Assembly (NCBI RefSeq): GCF_035989305.1
Contig: NZ_CP108514.1
Coordinates: 682,001-746,000 of the forward strand
DNA from: Streptomyces sp. NBC_01233
GTDB lineage: Bacteria > Actinomycetota > Actinomycetes > Streptomycetales > Streptomycetaceae
DNA: 64,000 nucleotides
Direction: 5' to 3'
Part shown: piece after piece, positions 15,898 to 24,789 of the stretch
How positions within the stretch are numbered: position 1 is the first letter of the stretch
How the letters are laid out: the number at the start of each line of letters is the position of its first letter
The notes under the pieces: model-generated
Databases searched by the model: none
Seen by the model: only the letters and a program-made list of their open reading frames with translations
What the model was told of the DNA's origin: nothing
Made by a program: the position numbers and the translations under genes

Positions 15898-17250
15898 TTG
15901 CGTCGTCTCACTGTTGCCCTCGCACTGCTGACCGCCCTTTCCTGCGGCTCCCTCCTGGGCCCGCAGGCCGTCTCTGCGGCCGTCTCGGCCGAGAGCGGCT
16001 CGGCAGGCGGCAGCCGGGGCACGAACATCCTGATCGTCGGCATCGACAGCCGCGCCGGTCTCTCCGCGGCCGAGAAGAACCGGCTCCACGTGGGCGGCAA
16101 AGGGTGCAACTGCACGGACGTCATGATGCTCGTGCACGTCTCCGAGAGCGGGCAGCGCGCGAGCGTGGTCTCCATCCCGCGCGACTCCTACGTCGAGTAC
16201 GCCGGCGACACCACCACCGCCCGCCGCGGCAAGATCAACGGTGCGTACGCGCTCGGCGGCGGCGCCCTCACGGTGGCCACCGTCGAGAAGGCCACCGGTC
16301 TCCACATCGACCACTACCTGGAGACGGGCTTCAGGGGTTTCGAGCAGACGATCGACAACCTCGGCGGCGCGACCGTCTGCACGGACCGGCCCCTCACGGA
16401 CGAGAGTTCCGGCCTCGACATCGGAGCCGGCCGCCACCACACCGATGGAAACGACACCCTGCGCTACGTACGGGCCCGGCACGTCAACCTCCGGCCCGGG
16501 GACCTCGGCCGCGTCCGTCGCCAGCAGCGCGTGGTCAACGACCTACTGGCCCGCCTCACCTTCGAGGGGGCCCTGGCCAGCCCCGTGCGCACGGCGCGGA
16601 CCGTGCACGCCCTGCTGAAGTCCGTACGCACCGACGCGCGGACCGGGCCGGGCGACCTGGTCCGCATCGGCTGGGCGCTCGGCCGCCTCCGTGCGGACCG
16701 GATCGAGTTCGCGACCGTACCGATCCGGCTCTTCGACCACCGCGTCCCCGGGGTGGGCTCCTCGCTGGTGTGGGACGAGGCCCGCTCCGCCGCGTTGTGG
16801 GACGCGCTGGGCGCGGACCGACCCCTCACGGGCGACACCCGCATCCAGCCCGTCGCGGAAACCCCGGCGCCGACCGACCCCGCCGGCATCGCGGTCCGCG
16901 TGGACGACTCCGCCGTCGCCGCGGCCTTGCGCCGCAACGGCTTCGTCGTCACCGACACCTCTCAGTCCGCACCGTCCCCACGCCCTGTGGGCCCCGCGGT
17001 CATCCGGTTCGCCGCCGGCCAGGAGGAGAAGGCGGCGACCCTCGCCGCCGCCCTGCCCGGCTCCCGCCTGGAGGCCCGCCCGGATCACGGCGCGATCTTC
17101 GATGTCGCCATCGGCACGCAGCCCGTCCCGGTCAAGACCGTCACCTACGACCGCAACATCGCCGATGGCGCCCCGGTGACCGGCGACCGCCTCCGCTGCG
17201 CCGGCGGCTCCGCAGCCGCGACCACCACCGCGACCACCGGTCGGCCGTAG
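15898..17250 (+). CDS. LytR-CpsA-Psr (LCP) family cell-wall glycopolymer transferase
   Basis: A 450-residue exported protein: signal peptide (about 1-28), LCP domain (about 40-270) with ILIVGIDSRAG, TDVMMLVHV, VSIPRDSYV, KINGAYALGG and YVRARH, and a C-terminal LytR_C domain (about 345-430) reading VRVDDSAVAAALRRNGF onward. LCP proteins attach lipid-linked teichoic acids, arabinogalactan-like or other glycopolymers to peptidoglycan outside the membrane. The conserved Asp/Arg set that binds the polyprenyl phosphate is present. The start is TTG 15898 with GGGG 7 nt upstream; the ATG at 15891 is out of frame. Unlike many LCP proteins it begins with a cleavable-looking signal rather than a long cytoplasmic tail. 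Confidence 0.88.
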   Translation: MRRLTVALALLTALSCGSLLGPQAVSAAVSAESGSAGGSRGTNILIVGIDSRAGLSAAEKNRLHVGGKGCNCTDVMMLVHVSESGQRASVVSIPRDSYVEYAGDTTTARRGKINGAYALGGGALTVATVEKATGLHIDHYLETGFRGFEQTIDNLGGATVCTDRPLTDESSGLDIGAGRHHTDGNDTLRYVRARHVNLRPGDLGRVRRQQRVVNDLLARLTFEGALASPVRTARTVHALLKSVRTDARTGPGDLVRIGWALGRLRADRIEFATVPIRLFDHRVPGVGSSLVWDEARSAALWDALGADRPLTGDTRIQPVAETPAPTDPAGIAVRVDDSAVAAALRRNGFVVTDTSQSAPSPRPVGPAVIRFAAGQEEKAATLAAALPGSRLEARPDHGAIFDVAIGTQPVPVKTVTYDRNIADGAPVTGDRLRCAGGSAAATTTATTGRP

Positions 17251-17453
17251 AACGGAGCCGGTCGGGGGGCGGTGCAGAGCCGTCAGGGCGACGATGAGAG
17301 GTGTGGACGAAGCGCAGCCGCAGCACGCACCGGGTGAGCGGCCGCAGGCCCCGACCTGGGCGCCCTCCCGCTCCGTGGGCACCGGTACCGTCTGCCGCTG
17401 TCCGGGGTCTGCGCGCCGCAGGGCCGGGGCCTCCCAGGAGGAGCGGGTGCAGG

Positions 17454-19544
17454 ATGCATGAGGAGATGCCGTTCGAGGATCTGATCAGCGGCGCCGCCCA
17501 GGACGCCGGCGGATGGCTGGGCGCGCTGCCGGTGGCGCTGATCGCCACCAGCAGCGAGGGCCTGGTGGTGCGCTGGAACCACGGCGCGCAGGAACTGCTC
17601 GGCTACACCCCGCCCCAGGTGCTCGGCCGGCACATCGCCGATCTGTTGCATCCGGGTGCCGACCGCAGCCTGGGCCGGTCCCTGTGGGAGACGACCGCCA
17701 CCGGTCGCGGGGTGATGGGTACGGTCACCGCCTGGCACCGCAGCGGTCACCCGCTGGAGCTCGAGATCTGGGCCTGTCCCGTTCCCGACCGGCGCCACGG
17801 CGCCTCGGCGGTCCTGGTCTTCGCCGCGGACGCCCATGCCGCCCGCCGTATCCGCGGGTCCTCGGCGGTGTGGGACGGATTGTTCGCCCGCTCCCCCGTC
17901 GGTATCGCGGTCCTCGACACACAGCTGCGGTTCCTGCAGGTCAACCCGGCACTCGAAGCGATGAACGGTCTCGCGGAATCCGCCCACGTGGGCCGGCGCC
18001 TGGCCGAGATCCTGCCCGAGGTGAACGCCGCCGAGATGGAAGAGGCGATGCGCCAGGTGCTGGACTCGGGTGAACCGGTCCTCGACCGGCGCCGCTCCGG
18101 CCGGACCCCGGCCGACCCGGAGCACGACCACGTGTGGTCGTGCTCGTACGTGCGCGTGGAGGACCCCGGCGGCCGGCCGATCGGCATCATCGCCTCCCTC
18201 CTCGACATCACCAGGCAGCAGCGCGATCAGACCGAGGCCGAGGCGGGCCGCCGCAGGCTCGCGCTGCTGAGCGAGGCCAGCTCCCGCATCGGTGGCAGCC
18301 TCGACCTGGAGCGCACGGCGCAGGAGCTGGCCGACCTCGCCGTCCCGCACCTCGCCAACGCCGTCACCGTCGACGTTCTGGACTCCCTCGCGAGCGGCAA
18401 CGAGCCGGGCCCTGGACTGGCCGGGGGCGTTGCCCTGCGACGGCTGGGCAAGGCACCGCTGACCGGCTCCCCCGTCACCCAGATCCTGGCGCCGCTCGGC
18501 AGGACCCTCACCTTCCCCTCGGCCGCCCCGTACACCCAGGCCCTCGCGGCCCGGCAGCCCTTCCTGATCGCCCACCTCGACGAACCGGCCGCCGCCACGG
18601 CCGCCCGCCACACCCCCAAACCCGCGCAACTGCTCGAGACGGGCGTGCACTCGTTCATGATGATCCCGCTCGTCGCACGGGACGTGGTCCTCGGCGTCGC
18701 GACCTTCTACCGCGCCCGGCCCGGAGGGGCCCCCTTCGGGTCCGACGACGTCACGCTCGCCGCCGAACTCGCCGCCCGGGCCGCCATCAGCATCGACAAC
18801 GCGCGTCTGTACCACCACGAGCACGAGACCGCGGTCGTCCTCCAGCGCAGCATGCTCCCCCAGCACGTCACACCTCCCCCGGGCATCGAGATCGCCCACC
18901 GCTACCTGGCGGCCAGCGACGTCAACGAAGTCGGCGGGGACTGGTACGACGTCCTCCCCCTCACCGGAGGCAGGGCCGCGCTGCTCATCGGGGACGTCAT
19001 GGGGCACGGCATCGCGGCCGCCGCGGTCATGGGGCGCCTCTCCGCGACCGTGCGCGCCCTCGCGCGCCTCGACATGTCCCCGACGGCGCTGCTGCACCAG
19101 TTGGAGGCCACGCTCGCCGACCTCGCCGAACCGATGCTCGCCACCTTCCTCTACGCGGTCTGCGACCCCGCCACCGGCCACTGCACCGTCACCCGCGCCG
19201 GACACCCGCCACCGGCAGTGGCCGAGCCCGACGGCACCGTGTATCTCGTCAAGACCCCGCCCGGCGTCCCGCTGGGCGTCGGCGGCATCACCTTCACCAC
19301 CACCGAGATCACCCTGCCCCCCGGCAGCCTGCTCGTCCTCTACACCGACGGCCTGATCGAAGCCCGCAGCCGTGACATCGACGAACGCCTGGGCGAGCTC
19401 ACCAGCCTGCTCACCGAACCACACCAGCCGCTGGACCACCTGTGCGACACCCTGATCGCGCACCTGGTACCGGCATCCGCGGACGACGACATCGCCCTCC
19501 TCGCCGCCCGCATCGGCACGACCCCCCACCTCCCGCCCGCCTGA
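17454..19544 (+). CDS. PAS-PAS-GAF-SpoIIE (PP2C) serine phosphatase
   Basis: A 696-residue multidomain protein: PAS (about 20-125), a second PAS (about 145-255, ending GIIASLLDITRQQRDQ), GAF (about 270-455) and a SpoIIE/RsbU-type PP2C phosphatase (about 470-690). The phosphatase keeps SDVNEVGGDWYDV, IGDVMGHGIAAA, AGHPPPAV and LLVLYTDGLIEAR, so the metal-binding Asp residues look intact. Streptomyces has dozens of such proteins; they usually dephosphorylate anti-anti-sigma factors in response to a signal sensed by PAS/GAF, controlling alternative sigma factors. No anti-sigma or antagonist gene adjoins it, so its partner is elsewhere. ATG 17454 is in frame after an AGGAGGAG that is rather distant; ATG 17466 is also possible. 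Confidence 0.88.
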   Translation: MHEEMPFEDLISGAAQDAGGWLGALPVALIATSSEGLVVRWNHGAQELLGYTPPQVLGRHIADLLHPGADRSLGRSLWETTATGRGVMGTVTAWHRSGHPLELEIWACPVPDRRHGASAVLVFAADAHAARRIRGSSAVWDGLFARSPVGIAVLDTQLRFLQVNPALEAMNGLAESAHVGRRLAEILPEVNAAEMEEAMRQVLDSGEPVLDRRRSGRTPADPEHDHVWSCSYVRVEDPGGRPIGIIASLLDITRQQRDQTEAEAGRRRLALLSEASSRIGGSLDLERTAQELADLAVPHLANAVTVDVLDSLASGNEPGPGLAGGVALRRLGKAPLTGSPVTQILAPLGRTLTFPSAAPYTQALAARQPFLIAHLDEPAAATAARHTPKPAQLLETGVHSFMMIPLVARDVVLGVATFYRARPGGAPFGSDDVTLAAELAARAAISIDNARLYHHEHETAVVLQRSMLPQHVTPPPGIEIAHRYLAASDVNEVGGDWYDVLPLTGGRAALLIGDVMGHGIAAAAVMGRLSATVRALARLDMSPTALLHQLEATLADLAEPMLATFLYAVCDPATGHCTVTRAGHPPPAVAEPDGTVYLVKTPPGVPLGVGGITFTTTEITLPPGSLLVLYTDGLIEARSRDIDERLGELTSLLTEPHQPLDHLCDTLIAHLVPASADDDIALLAARIGTTPHLPPA

Positions 19545-19581
19545 CGGGCCGCCGCGGACCGGACCGTCCGACCGTCCGACC

Positions 19582-19686
19582 GTCAGTGTCGTCTGGTACG
19601 ACGTCGACCTGAACGCGCGGACCTGCTCCTACTACGGAGCCGATGGCGACGGCTACACCGAGTCCTACCCCGCCGTCGAGATCTGA
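19582..19686 (+). pseudogene. C-terminal remnant of an unknown protein
   Basis: The frame from 19582 reads VSVVWYDVDLNARTCSYYG then ADGDGYTESYPAVEI before TGA. It has no start and looks like the tail of a lost gene, just before a truncated GH15 gene. Family not recognised. Confidence 0.4.
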
Positions 19687-19754
19687 GCTCGCGACCACCG
19701 CCACCGCTCCCTGCCCCGCCCCGCCCGCATGGCGATCACCGGCGGGGAACACGA

Positions 19755-20280
19755 ATGAGATCTGCCCGGACGAGCGTCCTGTGGCCCCGGAGAGGCACGA
19801 CGCACGGTCTGATCGGAGACCTGCAGACCTGTGCGCTCGTCTCCTCCGAAGGCGTGATGGACTGGTTCTGCTCGCCCCGCTTCGACTCGCCCAGCGTCTT
19901 CGCGGGACTGCTGGACCACGGGCACGGCGGATACTTCGCCATCACCGCGGAGGCGCCCCAAGGCGTCGCGGGCGGTGGGCCGGGGGCCGAGGCGGGGGTC
20001 GTCACCCGCCGGCTCTACCTGGCCGACACCGCCGTGCTGATCACCCGCTTCCTCACGCGTGAGGGCGTGGGCGAGGTGGTCGACTTCATGCCCGTCCGCG
20101 ATCCGCACACCGCCACCGACCGGCACCAGGTCGTGCGGGTGCTGCGGGCGGTACGGGGCTCCGTGCGCTTCGCCCTGGAGTGCCGGCCCCGCTTCGACTA
20201 CGGGCGCGCGCCCCACGAACTCGCCCTGGACGGCGCCATCGCGCGCTTCGAGGGGCCGGGCATCACCGATCTGAAATCGC
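19755..20280 (+). pseudogene. Truncated GH15 glucoamylase/trehalase-like gene (N-terminal part only)
   Basis: The first about 175 residues match the N-terminal domain of actinobacterial GH15 trehalase/glucoamylase-like proteins: HGLIGDLQTCALVSSEGVMDWFCSPRFDSPSVFAGLLD and then FLTREGVGEVVDFMPV and RFDYGR. Full-length members have about 600 residues with a C-terminal (alpha/alpha)6 catalytic barrel; here the match stops after GPGITDL at about 20275 and continues into unrelated sequence. The whole catalytic barrel is missing, so no activity is expected. ATG 19755 has GGGGAA upstream. The breakpoint lies 100 bp from the 3' end of the FAD monooxygenase gene, suggesting that incoming DNA or a deletion replaced the rest. 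Confidence 0.75.
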
Positions 20281-20379
20281 ACGGAGGTGCGCGGAGAGTT
20301 CGGTCACAAAAAGCGACAGTAGGGCTTGCGCGATCGGGTGCGGCAAGGCCGCGCGACCCCCGGCCGCGTGCCCTGCCCG

Positions 20380-21984
20380 TCAGCCCCCAACGGATGCGGG
20401 GGCTCCGAACCACTGCGCCAGGGACGCGGCGAGGCCCTGCGCCGCGTCCGCCCGGTCGTCGGCCGCGTCCGCCGCCCAGGCGGTGCATCCGTCGGGACGC
20501 ACGAGCAGTCCGGCCGGCGCCGGCCCGGCGGGGCAGGTGGTGGTGACCACCCGCACCCGGTCTCCGTACCCCTCGGCCACGGCCCTGAGTTCCGCGTCGT
20601 CCGCGAGATCCAGGAGCAGCGCCCGCCCGTCGTGCATGAGGTCCGCGAGGCGGCGCCCCTCGACGAGTTCGAGGTCCGGGGCACTGCGGCCCACCAGCTG
20701 GTGACGGCCGGGAAGGTCGTACCTCTGCCATACGCCGGAGGTCTTCTTGACGAAATGGGTGGTGCCGGTGACGGTGCCGATCAGCTCGGTGACGACATCG
20801 AGCAAGGCGCGCGAATGGGGTTCCGGTCGCATCAGGGCGATCTGCGCCCTGGTCCATTCGAGCACCCAGGCCCCGATCGGGTGCCGCTCGGCCGTGTACG
20901 AGTCCAGGAGCCCCTCGGGGGCCCGCCCCCGGACCACCGCGGCGAGCTTCCAGCCGAGGTTCAGCGCGTCACCGATGCCGAGGTTCAACCCCTGGCCGCC
21001 GAACGGCGAGTGGACGTGCGCGGCGTCCCCCGCGAGCAGCACCCGGCCGGCCCGGTAGTCGGCCGCCTGGCGGGCGTTGTCGGTGAAGCGGGTGGCGGTG
21101 TGCACCTCGGTGACCGTGATGTCCGTCGATCCGGTGACCCGCCGCAGGCTCGTCTGCAACTCCTCGGCGGTGACGGGTGCCTCCCTGCCGGCGGGCGGGC
21201 CTTCGAACTCGACCGTGAGGATGCGGCCGGGGACCGGGCCGTGGACGTACGTTCCGGTGCCGGTGTGGTTCCAGCCGGGCTTCAGGGTTTCGGCGCCGGT
21301 CATGGTGACGACGGCCTGGCGGCCGGTGATCTGCGGATCCGTTCCGGGAAAGGCGAAGCCCGCGAGCTTGCGCACCGTGCTGCGGCCGCCGTCGCAGCCG
21401 ACCAGCCAGCCGGCGCGTATCGTCCGGTCCACCCCGCCGCCGAGCGGGGCCGTGCGGACTCTTACCCCGTCGTCCTCGGCGTCGAAGCCCGTCAACTCCA
21501 CGCCCCGGCGCAGATCGACGCCGAGGTGTGCGGCGCGTTCCGCGAGCAGCCGCTCGACTTCCTGCTGGGGTACGAGGGCCACGTCACCGGCCGGCCCGGC
21601 CTGCGCGAAGTCGGGGTCGGCCCCGTCCAGCAGAGCGCTGCTGAGCATGATCCCGCCGAAGTGGCCGGCGAACTTGGGCGGCGTGCGCGGGGGTTGCCCG
21701 TCCGATGCGCCACCCGGCCGGCTGCGCATGAAGGCCCGGAACTGGTCGAGCGTGCGCTGCTGCACTTCCGATATCGCGGGCAGCAGCCCACGTCGGTAGA
21801 AGGCTTCGGCGGTCGGCGTGTTGATCGCCCCCGCCTTGATGGTCTGGTCCACGTCGGTACGTCGCTCCACGACGACCACGCGGGCCCCGCCGAGGCGGAG
21901 TTCGCAGGCCAGCATCAGTCCGACGGGGCCGCCGCCGGCCACCACCACGTCCACATCCACGTCCAGCTCTAAGTTCGCGTTCAT
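20380..21984 (-). CDS. FAD-dependent aromatic hydroxylase-type monooxygenase
   Basis: A 534-residue flavoprotein of the p-hydroxybenzoate-hydroxylase/PheA superfamily. It has the Rossmann FAD motif VVVAGGGPVGLMLACEL (about 14-30), a WLVGCDGGRSTVR DG-type motif, the GD motif VLLAGDAAHVHSPFGGQGLN, and a C-terminal thioredoxin-like domain from about 420. Such enzymes hydroxylate phenols, polyketides or antibiotics such as rifampicin and tetracyclines using NAD(P)H and O2. The divergent TetR gene and a compact symmetric promoter imply induction by the substrate. ATG 21984 lies 6 nt after TATAGT on this strand, so the message is probably leaderless; an in-frame TTG at 22005 has no ribosome site. 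Confidence 0.9.
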   Translation of the reverse strand: MNANLELDVDVDVVVAGGGPVGLMLACELRLGGARVVVVERRTDVDQTIKAGAINTPTAEAFYRRGLLPAISEVQQRTLDQFRAFMRSRPGGASDGQPPRTPPKFAGHFGGIMLSSALLDGADPDFAQAGPAGDVALVPQQEVERLLAERAAHLGVDLRRGVELTGFDAEDDGVRVRTAPLGGGVDRTIRAGWLVGCDGGRSTVRKLAGFAFPGTDPQITGRQAVVTMTGAETLKPGWNHTGTGTYVHGPVPGRILTVEFEGPPAGREAPVTAEELQTSLRRVTGSTDITVTEVHTATRFTDNARQAADYRAGRVLLAGDAAHVHSPFGGQGLNLGIGDALNLGWKLAAVVRGRAPEGLLDSYTAERHPIGAWVLEWTRAQIALMRPEPHSRALLDVVTELIGTVTGTTHFVKKTSGVWQRYDLPGRHQLVGRSAPDLELVEGRRLADLMHDGRALLLDLADDAELRAVAEGYGDRVRVVTTTCPAGPAPAGLLVRPDGCTAWAADAADDRADAAQGLAASLAQWFGAPASVGG

Positions 21985-22030
21985 ACCTTCACTATAGTCA
22001 CTCAAATTTTGTAGCCGCTATAGTATTCCC
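21985..22030. promoter_or_regulatory. Symmetric divergent promoters with TATAGT boxes
   Basis: ACTATAGT (21991-21998) and CTATAGT (22018-22024) give a TATAGT -10 on each strand. In both directions exactly 6 nt separate the hexamer from the ATG (21984 minus, 22031 plus). The AT-rich interval between would be an apt TetR operator, occluding both promoters at once. Confidence 0.65.
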
Positions 22031-22672
22031 ATGATTCAAGGGAACGACGCGAAGGAAGCACCGCTCTCCCTGCGCGAGCGCAAGAAGCGGGAGACCCGGC
22101 AGCGGATCTCCGACGAGGCGACGATGCTGTTCGCGGCACGGGGCTTCGACCACGTGACCGTGGCCGAGGTCGCCAAGGCCGCCCATGTCTCGGCGATGAC
22201 GGTGTTCAACCACTTCCCGCGCAAGGAGGACCTCTTCCTCGACCGGATCCCCGAAGCCGTAGAGCTGTTCACGGCAGCGGTGCGCGACCGCGCGGAGGGC
22301 GAGTCCCAGCTCGCCGGCCTGCGCTTGCTGCTGCTCCGACTCCTCGACCAGCGCCACCCGTTGGCGGGCGTCGGCGACACCTTCCCGCACTTCTGGCGGA
22401 TCGTGCTCGGCTCCCCAGCACTGCGTGCGCGGGCACGCGAGGGCGTGGAGGAGGTGGAGAACGCGCTGGCCGAAGCGATCGGCGGCCCCGGCGCACGCCT
22501 GACAGCGGCCCTGACCGTGGCCGCGTACCGGGCCGTCTACGTCACCACGGCCGGCCGGCTGCTCGCCGGCGAGCGCGCGGCGGACGTGGCCGAGGACCAC
22601 CGCATGCGGGTGAACGCGGCGTTCGACGCCCTGGAGCGGGCTCTGCCCGAGACGTTCCAAAGCCAGGCCTAG
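22031..22672 (+). CDS. TetR-family repressor, likely of the adjacent monooxygenase
   Basis: A 213-residue TetR regulator. The HTH lies at about 20-65: RQRISDEATMLFAARGFDHVTVAEVAKAAHVSAMTVFNHFPRKEDLF, with the typical VSAMTVFNHF recognition helix; the remaining helices form the ligand and dimer domain. It is divergent from the FAD monooxygenase with only 46 bp between the two ATGs, so repression of both genes from one site is likely. ATG 22031 lies 6 nt downstream of TATAGT (22019-22024) and lacks a ribosome site, consistent with leaderless translation. Confidence 0.88.
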   Translation: MIQGNDAKEAPLSLRERKKRETRQRISDEATMLFAARGFDHVTVAEVAKAAHVSAMTVFNHFPRKEDLFLDRIPEAVELFTAAVRDRAEGESQLAGLRLLLLRLLDQRHPLAGVGDTFPHFWRIVLGSPALRARAREGVEEVENALAEAIGGPGARLTAALTVAAYRAVYVTTAGRLLAGERAADVAEDHRMRVNAAFDALERALPETFQSQA

Positions 22673-22944
22673 CGGTGCTTGCAGGCTGCCACCCGGGTCG
22701 GCCCGTCCTCCCTTCCGTTCGCCTTGCTGAGCGTGACGAAAGACCTCGGCCACGACGGCTGGTCCCGCTCCGCGGGAATCGCGAACGGCCCTTCCACACC
22801 GCCCGCAAGGCGGCGTTCGCTCTCCACTCCGTCATGAGCGGACCGGCTGCGACGTTGGCCACGGCATCGGCATCGGCATCCTTCCACCCTGCTGGGCTGC
22901 GGCGCTCGACTCCCCCGGCGCATCAAGACCCTACGACGCGCTGG

Positions 22945-24120
22945 TCACGGTCGTCGTGGATCTTCTTGCAGGGCTTTGAGGGACAGTGACACGCGTTCGC
23001 GGACCGGGTCGACGTCGAGGATCTCCGCGGTGATCTCCTGGCCGACGGAGACGACCTCCGAGGGGTGGCCGATGGGGTGCCATGACAGTTCGGGGATGTT
23101 GATCATCGCTGTGAAGCCGCCGATGTCCACGAACGTGACGCAGAAGTCGGCGATGTGGGTGATGGTGCCGGTGACGACCTGGCCTCGTCGAAGGGCCCGG
23201 GTCTTGAGGAAGGCCCAGTTGCGGTCGCTCGGTGTGGGCTCGGTCCGCCAGCGGGCCCGTACCACTCCGTCGCCGTCGGGCATGACGGCGGTGAACAAGG
23301 GCACGCGTTCGTCGGCGTACATGGGCAGGAGCGCTGCCGCACCCGAACGGGAGATCCGGGCGGCCAGCTCCGGGAACTCCTCCTCGTCGACGACGGCGCT
23401 GTGGATCCGGCCCTCCTCGTCCTGCCAGACGCCTTCGATGAGGCCGTCGACCGGGAAAGCGCCCAGGACGGCGTCGATGTCGCAGGACAGGTCCCGCCAC
23501 ACGGACAACCGGGCGCGGGGAGCGAGTCCGGCGCGCACCGCGTCAAGGTTCTCGTGGGTGAGGCGGTGGAAGCGGGAGACGCCTTCGACGGGCTGCTCCT
23601 CCAGGAGTCCCGCTTGGCACGAGACGACAGCGTAGCGCAGTCGCGCCCAGAACTCGTCGTCGCCCGGCCGTTGGACCTCTTCCCCTTCGGTCTCCCGGTC
23701 GAAGAACGCCTGCTCCTCGGCGTCCGGCAGCAGCCGGGCGCACGGCGGCTGGTCCGCGACGACCATGCGCAGCCGTTCGGGGTGGCGGGCGAGCAGGTCG
23801 AGGGCGACGATCGCGCCCGAGCTGCTGCCGTAGACGTACGCCTCCTCGCCGGCCGGCAGGACGTGGGCGAGCAGGCGGTAGGCGTCCTCGCTCTGCACGT
23901 CGACCCGCTGGTCCACGGGGCCGGAAGTGGTGAGTCTGCTACGGGAGTAGCCGCGCGGGTCGAGGGTGACGACCGTGTACCGCTCGGCGAGGACGTCGGC
24001 GATTCCGTCGAAGACGGCGGCGTCCCCTCCGCCGCCCGGGAGCAGGAGCAGCACGGGCCCACTGCCGTGTATCTCGTGGTGGAGGGCGGCTCCGGGGACC
24101 TGCAACGTTGCCGTTCTCAT
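22945..24120 (-). CDS. Alpha/beta-hydrolase N-half fused to an S1 RNA-binding domain
   Basis: A 391-residue chimera. Residues 1-195 are the first half of an alpha/beta hydrolase: oxyanion region LLLLPGGGGDAAVFDGI, VVTLDPRGYSRSRL, and the nucleophile elbow YGSSSGA (Ser100). The second half of the hydrolase, with the catalytic His, is not recognisable. Instead come about 100 residues of unknown type and an S1/OB domain (about 310-391: RRGQVVTGTITHIADF, GGFTAMINIPELSWHP, ITAEILDVDPVRERVSLSL) as in ribosomal S1. I infer fusion of two once-separate genes near residue 200. ATG 24120 overlaps the TetR stop by 4 nt (ATGA), so the two are translationally coupled. Enzyme activity is doubtful. Confidence 0.7.
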   Translation of the reverse strand: MRTATLQVPGAALHHEIHGSGPVLLLLPGGGGDAAVFDGIADVLAERYTVVTLDPRGYSRSRLTTSGPVDQRVDVQSEDAYRLLAHVLPAGEEAYVYGSSSGAIVALDLLARHPERLRMVVADQPPCARLLPDAEEQAFFDRETEGEEVQRPGDDEFWARLRYAVVSCQAGLLEEQPVEGVSRFHRLTHENLDAVRAGLAPRARLSVWRDLSCDIDAVLGAFPVDGLIEGVWQDEEGRIHSAVVDEEEFPELAARISRSGAAALLPMYADERVPLFTAVMPDGDGVVRARWRTEPTPSDRNWAFLKTRALRRGQVVTGTITHIADFCVTFVDIGGFTAMINIPELSWHPIGHPSEVVSVGQEITAEILDVDPVRERVSLSLKALQEDPRRP

Positions 24121-24710
24121 GACTTCTTGTCCTCTTCATCCGTCGACGGCCAGTGCGTGAGGGTCACGTGAAGGGCGTCTACCGTCCGCCTCCAGGAAGC
24201 GCCGGTGTCCCTGAAGTGCCCGAATCCGCCGGTGGCTTCGAGGCTGCTGTAGCCGTGGAAGGTGCTGCGCAGGAGCCGGACCGCGTCGGTCACGTCGGGT
24301 TCGCCGAGGCCGTAGGCGCGCAGCATCCCGTACGTCAGCTCGATGCTGCGCAGGTGTCCCGGGGAGGCGGCGACCCGCTCCGGGTCCAGCTGGATCTGGG
24401 TGGCCGCGTAGCGCCCGGGGTGCTGCAGTGCGAAGTCCCGGTACGCGTCGGCGAACGCGGCGAGCGCGTCCTTCCCGGAGCGTCCCGCGACGGCCGTGCC
24501 GATGCGGTCGGCCATCTCGCCGGCGGCGAGCACGGCCACTCGGGCGCGCAGGTCCTGGACGTTCTTGACGTGCGAGTACAGGCTCGCGTCCTTCACGCCG
24601 AAGCTCCGCGCGAGCGCGGACACGGTGACGTTGTCGAAGCCCACCTCGTCGGCGAGATCGGCTGCGGCCCGGGTGACCCGGTCGGCCGTCAGTCCCACGC
24701 GCGCTGCCAT
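24117..24710 (-). CDS. TetR-family transcriptional regulator (TetR_C_33-like)
   Basis: A 197-residue regulator with an N-terminal HTH (VTRAAADLADEVGFDNVTVSALARSFGVKDASLYSHVKNVQDLRARV) in which VKDASLYSHVKN is the recognition helix, and a C-terminal ligand domain reading AAGEMADRI and SFxGYSSLEATGGFG-like residues near the end. ATG 24710 has GGAGGGAGG at good distance. Its stop overlaps the start of the hydrolase-S1 gene, making one operon, and a palindrome just upstream of its start probably mediates autoregulation. Similar TetR/alpha-beta-hydrolase pairs are common in Streptomyces. Confidence 0.85.
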   Translation of the reverse strand: MAARVGLTADRVTRAAADLADEVGFDNVTVSALARSFGVKDASLYSHVKNVQDLRARVAVLAAGEMADRIGTAVAGRSGKDALAAFADAYRDFALQHPGRYAATQIQLDPERVAASPGHLRSIELTYGMLRAYGLGEPDVTDAVRLLRSTFHGYSSLEATGGFGHFRDTGASWRRTVDALHVTLTHWPSTDEEDKKS

Positions 24711-24726
24711 GCGCCCCCTCCCTCCA

Positions 24727-24745
24727 TGCCTAGGGCCTCTAGGCA
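24727..24745. promoter_or_regulatory. Operator candidate for the TetR gene
   Basis: TGCCTAG (24727-24733) and CTAGGCA (24739-24745) are perfect inverted arms with a 5-nt spacer, lying 16 nt before the TetR start and 45 nt before a divergent hypothetical gene. It probably controls both directions. Confidence 0.65.
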
Positions 24746-24789
24746 TAAATCTAATATACATAGACAGCGGAGGCAGAGAAGATCGCTCC

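Noticed and set aside
15716..15931. Small plus-strand frame with a PDVPS-type heptad repeat
   Set aside because: The heptad is a product of the 21-bp DNA repeat, which keeps several frames open; the frame runs into the LCP gene and has no ribosome site.
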